Notes: generated from the letters alone by a model not told the origin. Positions 43,521 through 52,718 are shown, numbered from the stretch's first letter. The stretch: 64,000 bases of DNA from Mesorhizobium comanense (GCF_005503535.1 NZ_SCNN01000003.1:1-64000); one strand, 5' to 3'. Made by a program: numbers and translations.

Positions 43521-43690
43521 GGGCCCCTGACCACCCTTTGTCGACCGGCTGGGCGGTATCGGCACATTGAGCTTCGGTCCGCCGGTTGCCAAGACCTCCC
43601 TTAGAACGACGTCGCTTGACGTCTCGCCGCGCTTCGGAAACAAGGTCCGCTGCCATATGCGGCGCCAGCCGCTTCGAGGGGGAGGGAAAT

Positions 43691-44029
43691 TTGAGTTTTT
43701 CGGGATTGCTGCAGCTCGGCTTTTCGACCGTCATCTTCCTTCTGGCGGCGACCGCCGCCAAGCAATGGGGGCTGGCGCCGAGCCTGGGCAAGATCCTTCT
43801 GACGCTGGCGCTCTATTCGCTGGGCAATCTGATCATGCTGCGGCTGATCCGAGAATTCGGCATGTCGGTATCGTTCAGCCTCTCGGCGGTCATCCAGCTC
43901 GTCTCCGTCAATGTCGTGGCCCTGGTGTTCTTCGGCGAGCGCGTCAACGCGCTACAGGCGACCGGCATCGTGCTGGCGATCGCCGCCGTGGCGCTGATCA
44001 CGCTCGGGCCCTATCTGCAGGGACGATGA
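43691..44029 (+). CDS. SMR/EamA-like four-helix transporter
   Basis: This 112-residue protein starts at TTG 43691, with GGAGG 5-6 bases before it. Four hydrophobic segments are visible, including LGFSTVIFLLAATAAKQWG, ILLTLALYSLGNLIMLRLI, SLSAVIQLVSVNVVALVFFG and ATGIVLAIAAVALITLGP. The last pair, with FFGERVNALQATGIVL, resembles EmrE-type SMR efflux pumps and the C-terminal half of EamA proteins. The substrate is unknown. The PAP2 gene overlaps its stop by 4 nt. Confidence 0.7.
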   Translation: MSFSGLLQLGFSTVIFLLAATAAKQWGLAPSLGKILLTLALYSLGNLIMLRLIREFGMSVSFSLSAVIQLVSVNVVALVFFGERVNALQATGIVLAIAAVALITLGPYLQGR

Positions 44030-44754
44030 CAAGAGATGAAGATACCGGTCCTATGAAAGGCACTGCCGAGACCCTGCTCAACCGGATCGAGTTCCCGGTC
44101 CTGCTGGCCGGTCTGATCATTGCCGGCGGCCTGTGGGGTTTTGTCGAGCTGATGGAGAGGGCGCGCGAGACCCTGCCGCATGGATTCGACACCGAGATCC
44201 TGCTCGCCTTCCGCCAGGCGGGCCAGCCCGGCATTCCCATCGGTCCGCCCTGGCTCGAAGGCGCGGTGCGCGACATCACCAGCCTCGGCAGCGCCAGCGT
44301 GCTGGTGCTGATCACGACGGCGGCGATCCTGTATCTCCTGCTGATCCGCAGGCCCGGCACCGCGCTGCTCGTCTTCGTCGCCGTGGCCGGTGGCCAGGTC
44401 CTGTCGAGCCTGCTGAAATTCGGCATCGACCGGCCCCGGCCGGAGCTCGTTTCGCATCTGGTCAACGAGACATCGCTCTCCTTCCCGAGCGGTCACGCCA
44501 TGCTGTCGGCGGTGACCTATCTCACGCTCGGTTCGCTCGCCGCTCGCTTCCTGCATGGCCGGGCGACGAAGATCTATGTCCTGTCACTTGCCGTGCTGGT
44601 CACGGTGCTGGTCGGCGTCAGCCGCATCTATCTCGGCGTCCACTGGCCATCCGACGTGCTGGCGGGCTGGTGCGCGGGCTTCGCCTGGGCGATGCTGTGC
44701 TGGCTGGCCGCAAGGGGCCTGCAGCGGCGCAAGATGGTCGGGGAAGGCGAATGA
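44026..44754 (+). CDS. PAP2-family membrane phosphatase
   Basis: This 242-residue protein has about six membrane helices. The PAP2 active-site motifs are KFGIDRPRPE, FPSGHAMLSAVTYLTLG and SRIYLGVHWPSDVLAG. The ATG at 44026 overlaps the transporter stop (ATGA), which suggests coupled translation, while 44053 is a second ATG. Pairing with an SMR-like protein recalls undecaprenyl-phosphate or lipid-phosphate handling operons, but the substrate is not defined. Confidence 0.85.
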   Translation: MTRDEDTGPMKGTAETLLNRIEFPVLLAGLIIAGGLWGFVELMERARETLPHGFDTEILLAFRQAGQPGIPIGPPWLEGAVRDITSLGSASVLVLITTAAILYLLLIRRPGTALLVFVAVAGGQVLSSLLKFGIDRPRPELVSHLVNETSLSFPSGHAMLSAVTYLTLGSLAARFLHGRATKIYVLSLAVLVTVLVGVSRIYLGVHWPSDVLAGWCAGFAWAMLCWLAARGLQRRKMVGEGE

Positions 44755-44778
44755 TCTCATATGTTTCGTACATGCAGA

Positions 44779-44820
44779 ATGATGCTTGAAACATCATGAT
44801 AAAAGCATTAAACATTAATC
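44779..44820 (+). promoter_or_regulatory. Probable promoter and operator of the XRE-SulP pair
   Basis: The inverted repeat ATGATG (44779-44784) / CATCAT (44792-44797) overlaps a TTGAAA -35-like box at 44786-44791. TAAACA follows after a 17-base spacer. The stretch is A+T-rich and lies ahead of the XRE gene. Autoregulation is inferred. Confidence 0.4.
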
Positions 44821-44848
44821 CCGCAGGCTCAGACTTGGGTTTCGCCCG

Positions 44849-45127
44849 ATGATCACTGCCGCGCAGATGCGCGCCGCGCGGGCGTTGGCCGGTATCGACC
44901 AGAAGACGCTCGCCGAGCGTGCCGGTGTTTCGCTCCCGACCATCCAGCGCATGGAGGCGAGCGACGGCGTGGTCAGGGGCGTGGTCGATACGCTGATGAA
45001 GGTCATCCAGGCTCTCGACGACGCCGGGGTGGAACTGATCGGCGAGAACCAGGCCAGCGAGCGTGGCGGCAGGGGCGTGCGCCTCAAGCCCGCCGTGCCG
45101 CCGGATCCCAGGACTGAGCCGGCATAA
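44849..45127 (+). CDS. XRE-family small regulator
   Basis: This 92-residue protein begins MITAAQMRAARALAGIDQKT. Its helix-turn-helix reads TLAERAGVSLPTIQRMEASD. The rest, DALDDAG-like helical then charged, ends with a Pro-rich tail. It is followed after 68 bases by a SulP transporter gene on the same strand, an arrangement often seen in rhizobia. It may regulate that transporter. Confidence 0.82.
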   Translation: MITAAQMRAARALAGIDQKTLAERAGVSLPTIQRMEASDGVVRGVVDTLMKVIQALDDAGVELIGENQASERGGRGVRLKPAVPPDPRTEPA

Positions 45128-45195
45128 GTCGCGACGGCGACCGCCGACAGCCTTGCCGACGATCCCGCCGCCTTCGAAGGTGCGGGTGGCAGTCC

Positions 45196-46944
45196 ATGGA
45201 TCAAGCGCGTCAGGCAACGTACAGACCGGCCCATAAGCCGGCCCACCATCCGGCGAAGCCGACATTTTCCGAACTGTTCACCCCCAAGCTGGTGACGGTG
45301 CTGCGCGAGGGTTACACCCCGGCGCATTTCAAGGCCGATGCCATAGCTGGCCTCACCGTCGCCATCGTCGCGCTGCCGCTGTCGATGGCCATCGCCATCG
45401 CATCCGGCGTTACGCCGGAGCGCGGCCTCTACACCTCGATCGTCGGCGGCTTCATCATCTCGGCGTTCGGCGGCAGCCGCTTCCAGATCGGCGGGCCGGC
45501 CGGCGCCTTCATCGTGCTGGTGGCGGCGACGGTCGCGCGCGTCGGTGTCGATGGCCTGCTGCTGGCAACGATGATGGCTGGCTTCTTCCTGCTTGCCATC
45601 GGCACTCTCAGGCTCGGCACCTACATCAAGTTCATCCCCTATCCGGTCACGGTCGGCTTCACCGCCGGCATCGCCGTCATCATCTTCTCCGGCCAGATCG
45701 TCGAACTGTTCGGTCTGACCTTGCCGGGCAAGGAGCCCGGGCCGTTCGTGCCCAAGCTGGTCGCGCTTGGCGAGGCGGCCGGCACCATCAATCCCGCCGC
45801 GACGTTCGTGGCGGGACTGACCATCGCGACCATCGTGCTTCTGAAGCGCTGGCGACCGAAATGGCCGGCCATGCTGATCGCCATCGGCCTCGCCTCGCTC
45901 GTCGTGGCGCTTCTCGCGCTGCCGGCGCAAACCATCGGCACGCGCTATGGCGGCATCCCGCGCAGCCTGCAATGGCCGGCATTGCCGCCGCTCAGTCTCG
46001 ACAGGATGATCGAGGTGCTGCCGGACGCCATCGCCTTCGCGCTGCTCGGCGCCATCGAATCGCTGCTGTCGGCGGTCGTCGCCGACGGCATGACGGGCCG
46101 GCGGCACCGGTCCAATTGCGAACTGGTGGCACAGGGTTTCGCCAACATCGCATCCGCCTTGTTCGGCGGCATCTGCGCCACCGGCACCATCGCCCGCACC
46201 GCCACCAACGTGCGCGCCGGCGCGCACGGGCCAGTCTCGGGCATGGTCCATTCCGCGATCCTGCTGGTGCTGATGCTGCTGGCCGCGCCGCTCGCCAGCT
46301 ACATCCCGCTCGCCGCCCTTGCCGGGGTGCTGGCGGTGGTCTGCTGGAACATGTTCGAGAAACAGGCCTTCGCCACCTTGCTGCGCGCCTCGCGCGGCGA
46401 TGCGCTGGTGCTGATGGCCACCTTCCTGATCGTCGTCTTCCGCGACCTGACGGAAGGCATTGTCGTCGGCTTCGCGCTGGGCGCCATCCTGTTCATCGAC
46501 CGCATGGCCAAATCCGTCGCGGTCGAGGCCGATCTGGCGCAGGACGACGTCGCCGACGCCGTCGACGGTGGCTACGATTCCAGCCAGGCAAGCGACGCCG
46601 ACACCGTCGTCTACCGCATTTCGGGCGCCTTCTTCTTCGGCGCGGCGTCGACCGTCGGCAGCGTGCTCGACCGCATCGCCGACCAGCGCCGCAACTTCAT
46701 CCTCGACTGTTCGGCCGTGCCGCTTTTCGATTCGACGGCCGCCAATGTCATCGAAAGCGCGGCCCGCAAGGCCAACCGCGCCGGCGTCCGCTTCGTCATC
46801 TCGGGCGCCTCGCCACGGATACGGCGCATGCTGATCAACCACGGCGTCAAGCGGCCGCTCGTGACCTACGCCGCCTCGGTCCGCGACGCGCGGGCGCAAC
46901 TGGCGCAAAAACAGGCGGCGGACCAGCCCGCTGTCACCGGTTGA
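45196..46944 (+). CDS. SulP-family anion transporter with STAS domain
   Basis: This 582-residue inner-membrane protein has about 12 helices, a SulP core (AGLTVAIVALPLSMAIAIAS, GPAGAFIVLVAATVARVG) and a C-terminal STAS domain (about 465-560: VVYRISGAFFFGAASTVGSV, FILDCSAVPLFDSTAANV). It may carry sulfate, bicarbonate or a carboxylate, and sequence alone does not settle which. It follows an XRE regulator. Its 3' end overlaps the convergent mpg gene by 11 bases. Confidence 0.88.
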   Translation: MDQARQATYRPAHKPAHHPAKPTFSELFTPKLVTVLREGYTPAHFKADAIAGLTVAIVALPLSMAIAIASGVTPERGLYTSIVGGFIISAFGGSRFQIGGPAGAFIVLVAATVARVGVDGLLLATMMAGFFLLAIGTLRLGTYIKFIPYPVTVGFTAGIAVIIFSGQIVELFGLTLPGKEPGPFVPKLVALGEAAGTINPAATFVAGLTIATIVLLKRWRPKWPAMLIAIGLASLVVALLALPAQTIGTRYGGIPRSLQWPALPPLSLDRMIEVLPDAIAFALLGAIESLLSAVVADGMTGRRHRSNCELVAQGFANIASALFGGICATGTIARTATNVRAGAHGPVSGMVHSAILLVLMLLAAPLASYIPLAALAGVLAVVCWNMFEKQAFATLLRASRGDALVLMATFLIVVFRDLTEGIVVGFALGAILFIDRMAKSVAVEADLAQDDVADAVDGGYDSSQASDADTVVYRISGAFFFGAASTVGSVLDRIADQRRNFILDCSAVPLFDSTAANVIESAARKANRAGVRFVISGASPRIRRMLINHGVKRPLVTYAASVRDARAQLAQKQAADQPAVTG

Positions 46945-47536
46945 GCGCTGCCGGGCCGCTGACGAAGGGGCTTCCCCTGACATAGAACCGCAGCGGCCGG
47001 TCGGCATCCTTCGAGATCCCGATCCTGACGCTCTGTGTGATCCTGCCGGCGGCGTGGCCATCGTCCGCCAGCCAGATCGGGCCTTCGCGGCACAGATCCA
47101 GCCCGTCGAGCGATCGGTCGATCCGCAACGCCGCCGCCAACCGTCCCGGCCCGCGCGCCAGGTCGCGCAGGCGCTCGACGCCGCGATTCGATCGCATGAT
47201 CGCGGTACCGTCGAGCGGCTCCAGTGCCCGGATCAGGACGCCGGTGCCTTGTCCCGCCGCGCCGCTCGAAACATTGAGCATGAAGGAGGTGCCATAGGCG
47301 AGATAGATGTAGGCATGCCCCGGCCCGAGGAACAGCGAGCGGTTGCGCGCCGTCATGCCCCTGAAGCCATGCCCGGCGGCGTCGCCCGCGACATAGGCCT
47401 CGGTCTCGACGATGCGGCCGCTGACGATGCCCTCCGGCAGTTCGCGCACCACCAGCCTGCCGATGAGGAAGCGGGCAAGCGCCGCCGTATCGTCGGGCAG
47501 TTCCGAGCGGGCGAGGGGACGGGGAGGCACGTTCAC
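46934..47536 (-). CDS. mpg: DNA-3-methyladenine glycosylase (AAG/MPG type)
   Basis: This 200-residue base-excision repair enzyme removes alkylated purines. The AAG fold shows RIVETEAYVAGDAAGHGFRG (conserved Glu and His), RNRSLFLGPGHAYIYLAYG and LARGPGRLAAALRIDRSLDG. The length fits the bacterial family. It is convergent with the SulP gene (11-base overlap of 3' ends). Confidence 0.92.
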   Translation of the reverse strand: MNVPPRPLARSELPDDTAALARFLIGRLVVRELPEGIVSGRIVETEAYVAGDAAGHGFRGMTARNRSLFLGPGHAYIYLAYGTSFMLNVSSGAAGQGTGVLIRALEPLDGTAIMRSNRGVERLRDLARGPGRLAAALRIDRSLDGLDLCREGPIWLADDGHAAGRITQSVRIGISKDADRPLRFYVRGSPFVSGPAALNR

Positions 47537-47548
47537 GAGGGCGGACGC

Positions 47549-47929
47549 TCACGCCATGCGCTCGGCCCATTGCGCCCGCGACGGTCCGGGCTCGAACGGG
47601 TCGGCGAAATACTGGGTCTCGTGGGCCACCTTGCCATCGCGGAACTCCATGATGCTGACCGTGAAGGACGGGCGCCCGTCATAGGCCAGGATATATTCCG
47701 TCACCCAGAGGGCGCCGGCGCCGGTAATGCAGCGCACCGTGAAGCGCTTGCGGTTCGGTTGCGCGGCGCGCGACGACTGGATGTTGCGGCGTCCGCGGAT
47801 GCGCTCGCCCGATTGCGGATAGTCGAGCACCGCGTCTTCAGCATAGATTTGGTGCTCCGCGTCGAAATCGCCGGCCTCGGAGGCGGCCCAGTGGCGATCG
47901 AGGGCCGCCCGGATCTCGTGGTCGTCCAT
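47549..47929 (-). CDS. SnoaL/NTF2-like protein
   Basis: This 126-residue protein has the SnoaL-like cone fold: IRAALDRHWAASEAGDFDAE, HQIYAEDAVLDYPQSGERIR and VSIMEFRDGKVAHETQYFAD. These folds bind small hydrophobic ligands or serve as isomerases or hydrolases. The ATG at 47929 (MDDHEIR) has AGGGAG close upstream. It lies 12 bases upstream of mpg on the same strand and may be co-transcribed. Confidence 0.8.
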   Translation of the reverse strand: MDDHEIRAALDRHWAASEAGDFDAEHQIYAEDAVLDYPQSGERIRGRRNIQSSRAAQPNRKRFTVRCITGAGALWVTEYILAYDGRPSFTVSIMEFRDGKVAHETQYFADPFEPGPSRAQWAERMA

Positions 47930-48188
47930 GTCGAAGCTCCCTCGTCGTCGGTGCCGAGCTGTTGCACCGTACGCTAAGGTGGAGTGGGCGTTCCAGTGCA
48001 GTAGCCTTTCAGCCTTATGAGGGACGCTGCAATCGATCGCCGCCCCATTACCTAAATTTGTGGGCAAAGTGATCGTTGGCGTTGGCGGCGGCGGGTGGGT
48101 ACAAGATTTTCTGGCGAAAGGGCGCATTGCGCTGATTCACAAAGATACGATTCGCAATACCTCCGGCCACTCTCATTTCTGAAAGACC

Positions 48189-49300
48189 TTGCTCTTGCCC
48201 CTCCTTGTCGCTGCCTCATTATTCGTTGGCGCCTGGATAAGCCTGGTCCTGCATGAGTCTTCTCATGCTCTCGCCGGACATCTGGCAAAATTGCAAATAA
48301 GAGAAATTCGTCTCGGCTTGGGACCAACACTCCACACCCGCTTGCTGAGAATGAAGGTACATGTAGGGGCTGTCCCGCTAGGAGGCTGGACAAGAACTTT
48401 TCCTCAATTATCCGTTTCGAAGCCCGCTAATCTGTTTTTGTGGCCGCAGGTCCGATTATGGACATTGTTTGGCTGGGTGTTCTGAGCGGCGCAATGCCCA
48501 TCTATCGCGGCACAGAATTTGTAGACACCATCTTGGCGCCGGCCGCTATAGTTAAGATGATGTTCGTCATCGGCAACTTTCTTCCGCTTCGTGCCAAGGT
48601 CTACGGCCAGCGCCTGCCCAACGATATGCTGGCCTTGTGGAAAATTGCCCGGGGTCGCGATCCGTCCGAGGAGCTCCGGCAACTCTATCTCAACCGCTTG
48701 CGGCCGTATATGAGTGCGGACGATCCGCCGTGGCACCCCACGGGTCAGTCGGATCGTGTCGCTTTCTTTGTGTTCAAACCTGATCTGACGAACGAGGACA
48801 TTCCAGCGCTCGAAGATGAGCTGACCCATACGGCGTCCGCAAGCGAGCGACTTCTCCTCATTGACGCCGCCGCCACGAGAATCCTCGCTCAACCCACCCA
48901 GCCGGGCTCTCGTCTCGATGCTTTACTCGACCGCTTGACGGAAAGTGCCGTGGCCATGTCACCGGAACTCCCTACGCTGAAAGGCACACGCGGCGCGGCG
49001 CTCGCACGATTGGGGCGCCATGAGGAGGCGCTGAATGTTCTTGCGCAGGCCGATGACTCCAACGACTTCAATCGCTGCTTGAATGCAGCCTTCCGGGCAT
49101 TGGCCCATTCCCACGCCGGTCGAAAAAAACTGGCCGCCACCGAGCTTGAGACATCCATCGCCATCTTGCGATCTCACAACTTGGCGGGCGGGCTCACCCT
49201 TGAAATAGTAAGCGCTGTCTGCATCGAAACCGGATACCCCGCTCCCAAAGAGTTCGAGACGCCGGAACCCTCTGCGCAAGACGGCCCATCTCCAACCTAG
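48189..49300 (+). pseudogene. M50-type zinc peptidase-like membrane protein, frameshifted
   Basis: Two overlapping frames look like one gene. The first (48189-48485, TTG start) carries hydrophobic LLPLLVAASLFVGAWISLVL then HESSHALAGHLAK, an HExxH zinc site as in site-2 proteases, and ends past NLFLWPQV. The second, from GTG 48440 to 49300, begins AAGPIMDIVWLGVLSG, the next M50 helix, and continues into about 220 residues of helical TPR-like repeats (LGRHEEALNVLAQADDSNDF). One extra T in the five-T run at 48434-48438 would join NLF-FVAAGP in one frame. This may be a pseudogene, a sequencing error or recoding. Confidence 0.6.
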
Positions 49301-49517
49301 CTAAGGCGCCAGCAACGAGGCATGGCGACCCTGCAAGACTGCTCGCCCACCACGACCGGCACACCACGCCGGAGGAAGGATCACGGGTTACAAATTCACG
49401 TTTGCGTTGGGACGATGCCGTCTCCAACGATCATGCCGACCGGCCTGCACTCGCGCTACGCTAGCGCGCCGGCGAAGCACCAGCCAAAAAGAGCCACGGC
49501 TGCTGCCGGCGTAATGG

Positions 49518-49913
49518 TCAGTAGTTGGCACCGCCGCCGCAATCGCATTCCGCCTCGCTCGCCCGATCGTTCCAGGCGCTGCCGACATAGGAATAGCTTC
49601 TGTTGGAACGAAAATGATGGCCGCCACGATCCACATGCTCCCAAAGCGTGATGGTGCAGCCTGGCGCGACCTTGAATGACGACACCTGGTCGTTCCATGA
49701 CCGATCGTAGATGAAGCGATGAATGCCATCGGATACGCCGACATCGGGCGGATTGATCATTTTCATGTCGTCGCCGCTCCCCAGCGTCCAATGAGAGCCG
49801 CCGAAGTCTCGGTTTTGGTAGATCGTGCACGTCCGGCTTGCGGCGTGGGCCGCGCCCGCCGGTATGCCGGCGGCGAGAGCCGCCGCGAGAATGCACAGAC
49901 TCATCCGTTTCAT
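49518..49913 (-). CDS. Secreted beta/gamma-crystallin-like protein
   Basis: This 131-residue protein has a signal peptide (MKRMSLCILAAALAAGIPAG to AHA). Two Greek-key motifs follow: CTIYQNRDFGGSHWTLGSGD with SWNDQVSSFKV, and CTITLWEHVDRGGHHFRS with AWNDRASEAEC. The WNDxxSS/SE stretches match the calcium-binding (N/D)(N/D)xxS pattern. The C-terminus has paired cysteines (CDCGGG). Probably periplasmic or extracellular. Function unknown in this group. Confidence 0.8.
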   Translation of the reverse strand: MKRMSLCILAAALAAGIPAGAAHAASRTCTIYQNRDFGGSHWTLGSGDDMKMINPPDVGVSDGIHRFIYDRSWNDQVSSFKVAPGCTITLWEHVDRGGHHFRSNRSYSYVGSAWNDRASEAECDCGGGANY

Positions 49914-50173
49914 ATTCCCCTCCAGCCCGGTTTCGACAATTCGGAAAATATAAGAAGCGCGACATCAAGCAGATGCGGTCGGCAGGAAGCTCAGCCACGG
50001 CATGTCGATCCAGTATAGGATGCATCATGACAAGGAATGCCGTCAGATGACGGTGCCAACCGGCAGGAGCAACTTGCTTGCCAAAGAGATTAGCGCATTT
50101 CAAACGAAGCAACAAACGGCAATTTCGAAGCGCAGCTGGCCGGTGATCTTGTTGGCTGCCGCGCCTTGCACGA

Positions 50174-50821
50174 TCATCGGACTGAAGCCGGGCGGTACCA
50201 GGTGCCGCGCAAGGTGCCGATTGTGCGGGCGATCATCGTCGCCGCGAAGAAGCCCGAGATAATTGTGCTGCCCAGGATGAAGGTTGGGGCCTGCGCCAGG
50301 GTGGGATTCACCCCTGTGGCGATCCCCTTGGCGTAGCGCATGACGATGATGGCGACGATCAGCGCCAGCGGCAACCAGTCGCCCTGCAGCGCCAGCCTGC
50401 CGTCGGGAAGCAGCGTGGCCGGCCTCCGCCGCGCCATGGCCGCGCCGGCAAAGGCGCCTGCCGCCGCCCCGCAGGCAGCACCGGCCAGTCCGGCCATGGC
50501 GATGCCGGAGACGACGAAATTATGGAAGGCAAGGCCGGTGATGAGCACCGGCAGGACCAGCAGGCGCCAGGGCGAGACGACGCGGTCGCGGGTGCGGCTC
50601 CAGCCGACGAAAAGGCCATAGGCGATCAAGGGCCAGACCCACAGCGGCGTGTGCGAAAGGATATCGCCCACGCCGGGCATGTGGGTGCCGGCATCGGCGG
50701 TGGTGTCGTCAGCCCGCGCGATGCCGCTCAGCGCCGGCAGCAGGCCGGCGGCAAGAAGGAGCGGGATCGTCTTGCCCGCGAGGGCCGGGCGGATCGTCTG
50801 GATGCGGCGGCGAAGAGACAT
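50174..50821 (-). CDS. DUF6622-type membrane protein
   Basis: This 215-residue protein has a signal-like N-terminus (GKTIPLLLAAGLLPALSGIA to RADDTT) and then about five helices, for example ILSHTPLWVWPLIAYGLFVG, VLITGLAFHNFVVSGIAMAG and LPLALIVAIIVMRYAKGIAT. The pattern VLITGLAFHN and PTFILGSTIISGFFAATMIA resembles DUF6622. The ATG at 50821 was chosen over 50881. It is divergent from a LytTR regulator, its likely controller. Confidence 0.68.
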   Translation of the reverse strand: MSLRRRIQTIRPALAGKTIPLLLAAGLLPALSGIARADDTTADAGTHMPGVGDILSHTPLWVWPLIAYGLFVGWSRTRDRVVSPWRLLVLPVLITGLAFHNFVVSGIAMAGLAGAACGAAAGAFAGAAMARRRPATLLPDGRLALQGDWLPLALIVAIIVMRYAKGIATGVNPTLAQAPTFILGSTIISGFFAATMIARTIGTLRGTWYRPASVR

Positions 50822-50942
50822 GGCTTGGCTCCGTCTGTGGTTGAAGGCGTTCCGCAAGCGCGCTATCGCTGCGGTTGGCAATACAGATGCGGGGCCGGCG
50901 GCGGCGCATCAAACGCATCTTCGGCAAGGGACGAATGGCTAC

Positions 50943-51776
50943 GTGAACGGCGCGCTGTTGCATTCCACGCTTCGCGAAATGCAGGCCTTGCTGTTCTCGC
51001 CACGCTTCTGGGGCGCGCTTCTGGCGGTATCGGCGATCCTTGGCCTCACCGGGCCCTTCGGCACGTTGCAGCAGCTCGACGCCTTGCCTCGCTTCGCCTA
51101 CTGGCTGGCATTGGCCTTCGCCACCTTCACGGCCGGTTATCTCACGATGCGGCTGACGCTCGCCGTCGTGTTCGGCTCCACGGGCTCACGCCCGCTGCGC
51201 AGCGTCGTCGCCGGCATCGTCGCGGGAGCGCCGGTTACGGCGATCGTCGTGCTGTTCAATCACCTGCTGTTCGGCGGTCCGTTTCCGTCGGCCGCCGCCT
51301 TCGGGGCGCTGTTCGTCAATTGCGGCCTGATCGCGGTCGCTATCTCGTTCCTGGTCGCCATCGGCAGGGGGTCTCCAGGCATGGCCGCGACACCGGTCGA
51401 GCCGGCCACCGCTGCTCTGCCGCCTGTCCCCACCGCACAGTCATCACCGCCACCTGAGTCGGCGCGGCCGCCTCTCATCGATCGCCTGCCCCACGCGGCG
51501 CGCGGAAAACTGCGCTATCTCTCCATGCAGGATCACTATGTCGACGTGCACACCGACAAGGGGTCGGCGCTGGTGCTGATGCGGTTCGCCGATGCGCTGC
51601 GCGAGGTCGGCGACACGCCCGGCGTGCAGATCCATCGTTCGCACTGGGTGGCGCTCGACGCGGTCACCGGCAATCGGCGTAAAGAGGGCAAGCTGCTCCT
51701 GAAACTCGGCGACGACGTCTGGCTCCCGGTCAGCCGGTCCTATGCCGGCGCGGTGCGCAAGGCCGGCCTCGCCTGA
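50943..51776 (+). CDS. Membrane-bound LytTR-family regulator
   Basis: About 277 residues from GTG 50943, with an ATG at 50979 as alternative. Four hydrophobic segments in the first 150 residues (LLAVSAILGLTGPFGTLQQL, YWLALAFATFTAGYLTMRLT) are followed by a Pro/Ser-rich linker. The C-terminal LytTR DNA-binding domain reads KLRYLSMQDHYVDVHTDKGS, then GVQIHRSHWVALDAVTGNRR. Membrane-bound LytTR proteins without a kinase regulate nearby genes, here probably the divergent DUF6622 gene. The start codon is uncertain. Confidence 0.78.
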   Translation: MNGALLHSTLREMQALLFSPRFWGALLAVSAILGLTGPFGTLQQLDALPRFAYWLALAFATFTAGYLTMRLTLAVVFGSTGSRPLRSVVAGIVAGAPVTAIVVLFNHLLFGGPFPSAAAFGALFVNCGLIAVAISFLVAIGRGSPGMAATPVEPATAALPPVPTAQSSPPPESARPPLIDRLPHAARGKLRYLSMQDHYVDVHTDKGSALVLMRFADALREVGDTPGVQIHRSHWVALDAVTGNRRKEGKLLLKLGDDVWLPVSRSYAGAVRKAGLA

Positions 51777-52718
51777 TCAGCCGGCCACGGGCACGCCGGC
51801 ATCGTCACCGGGGCCGGCGAGATCGTCGCGTGCCTTGCGCGCAAGGCGCTTCGTCGAGCGCTTGGGGCTGTCGCCGAACAGTTCGGCGGCCTCGGCAAGA
51901 CAGGCTTTCCTCAGGCTCTTTTCCGAACGCCTCAGCAGCTTGCCCAGAAGCTTTGTGTCCTCGTGCGGTCCGAGCGGCTCGTCCGCGGCCTCGAGCAATG
52001 CGCGCATGACGAACAGATCATGCAGTTCGCCGAGCCGTTCGCCCAGCGCATCGACGGCCTTGCGCCGCGCCTTGATCGGCGTCGGCCAGAGCCGGCCGAG
52101 CAGCGACAGGTGCATGCCGTGCGTCTTGGCCGCCTTGCGCAGGTCGTGGAAATCATCGGCCTCGCCGCGCGAGCCGGCCTTGTCGAGCGCCTTCCTGGCG
52201 CGGCGCAAGGTGGCGCGGGCGCCGTCCGCCAGCACGTCGGCGGCCTGTTCCGGCTGGTCGGGCAGGGCAAGGCTTTCGATGCGCTTCATGCCGTCCTCGC
52301 AGGCCGTCGTCGCCGCGCCGATCGCGGCCTGCAGCCCGGCACCTTCGTGCAGATCGTGCTGGCGCGCGACCAGCCGGTCGCGGACCGCGTCGAGCCCGCC
52401 ATCGGCGCTGTCCTTGGGAAAAGCCGCCGCGAGCCGGTCGACCGTTTCGATCAGCGCGGTCGCTTCACGCGGGCCTGCAAGCAGCGCCGCCACATTGCGA
52501 TAACATTGATTTTCGGTGGCGCAGAACGTTTCGTCGCCGGAATGAACCAGTCTCAGCAAGGCACGCGCGCTCTTCAGCCGCTTGCGGCATTTGTGCAGGC
52601 CCTGGTCCGGCCGGGTGCGCGCGGCATCCAGGTGCTGCAACGCCTTGCCGATTTCCTCGGCGAGGATACGCCTGACCTCGCCGGTCAGCGGCAGGCGCGG
52701 ATCGATGCGAAAGCTCAT
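51777..52718 (-). CDS. CHAD-domain protein
   Basis: This 313-residue helical protein has a CHAD domain rich in conserved His and basic residues (GLHKCRKRLKSARALLRL, FHDLRKAAKTHGMHLSLLGR, RRSEKSLRKACL). CHAD domains bind inorganic polyphosphate. Its start overlaps the CYTH gene stop by 4 nt, so the two are made together. It is a split version of the CYTH-CHAD fusion found in many bacteria. Confidence 0.88.
   Translation of the reverse strand: MSFRIDPRLPLTGEVRRILAEEIGKALQHLDAARTRPDQGLHKCRKRLKSARALLRLVHSGDETFCATENQCYRNVAALLAGPREATALIETVDRLAAAFPKDSADGGLDAVRDRLVARQHDLHEGAGLQAAIGAATTACEDGMKRIESLALPDQPEQAADVLADGARATLRRARKALDKAGSRGEADDFHDLRKAAKTHGMHLSLLGRLWPTPIKARRKAVDALGERLGELHDLFVMRALLEAADEPLGPHEDTKLLGKLLRRSEKSLRKACLAEAAELFGDSPKRSTKRLARKARDDLAGPGDDAGVPVAG

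Noticed and set aside
44815..47061. 748-codon open frame on the minus strand
   Set aside because: Antisense to the XRE and SulP genes, Asp/Arg/Gln/His-rich low-complexity product typical of a shadow frame.
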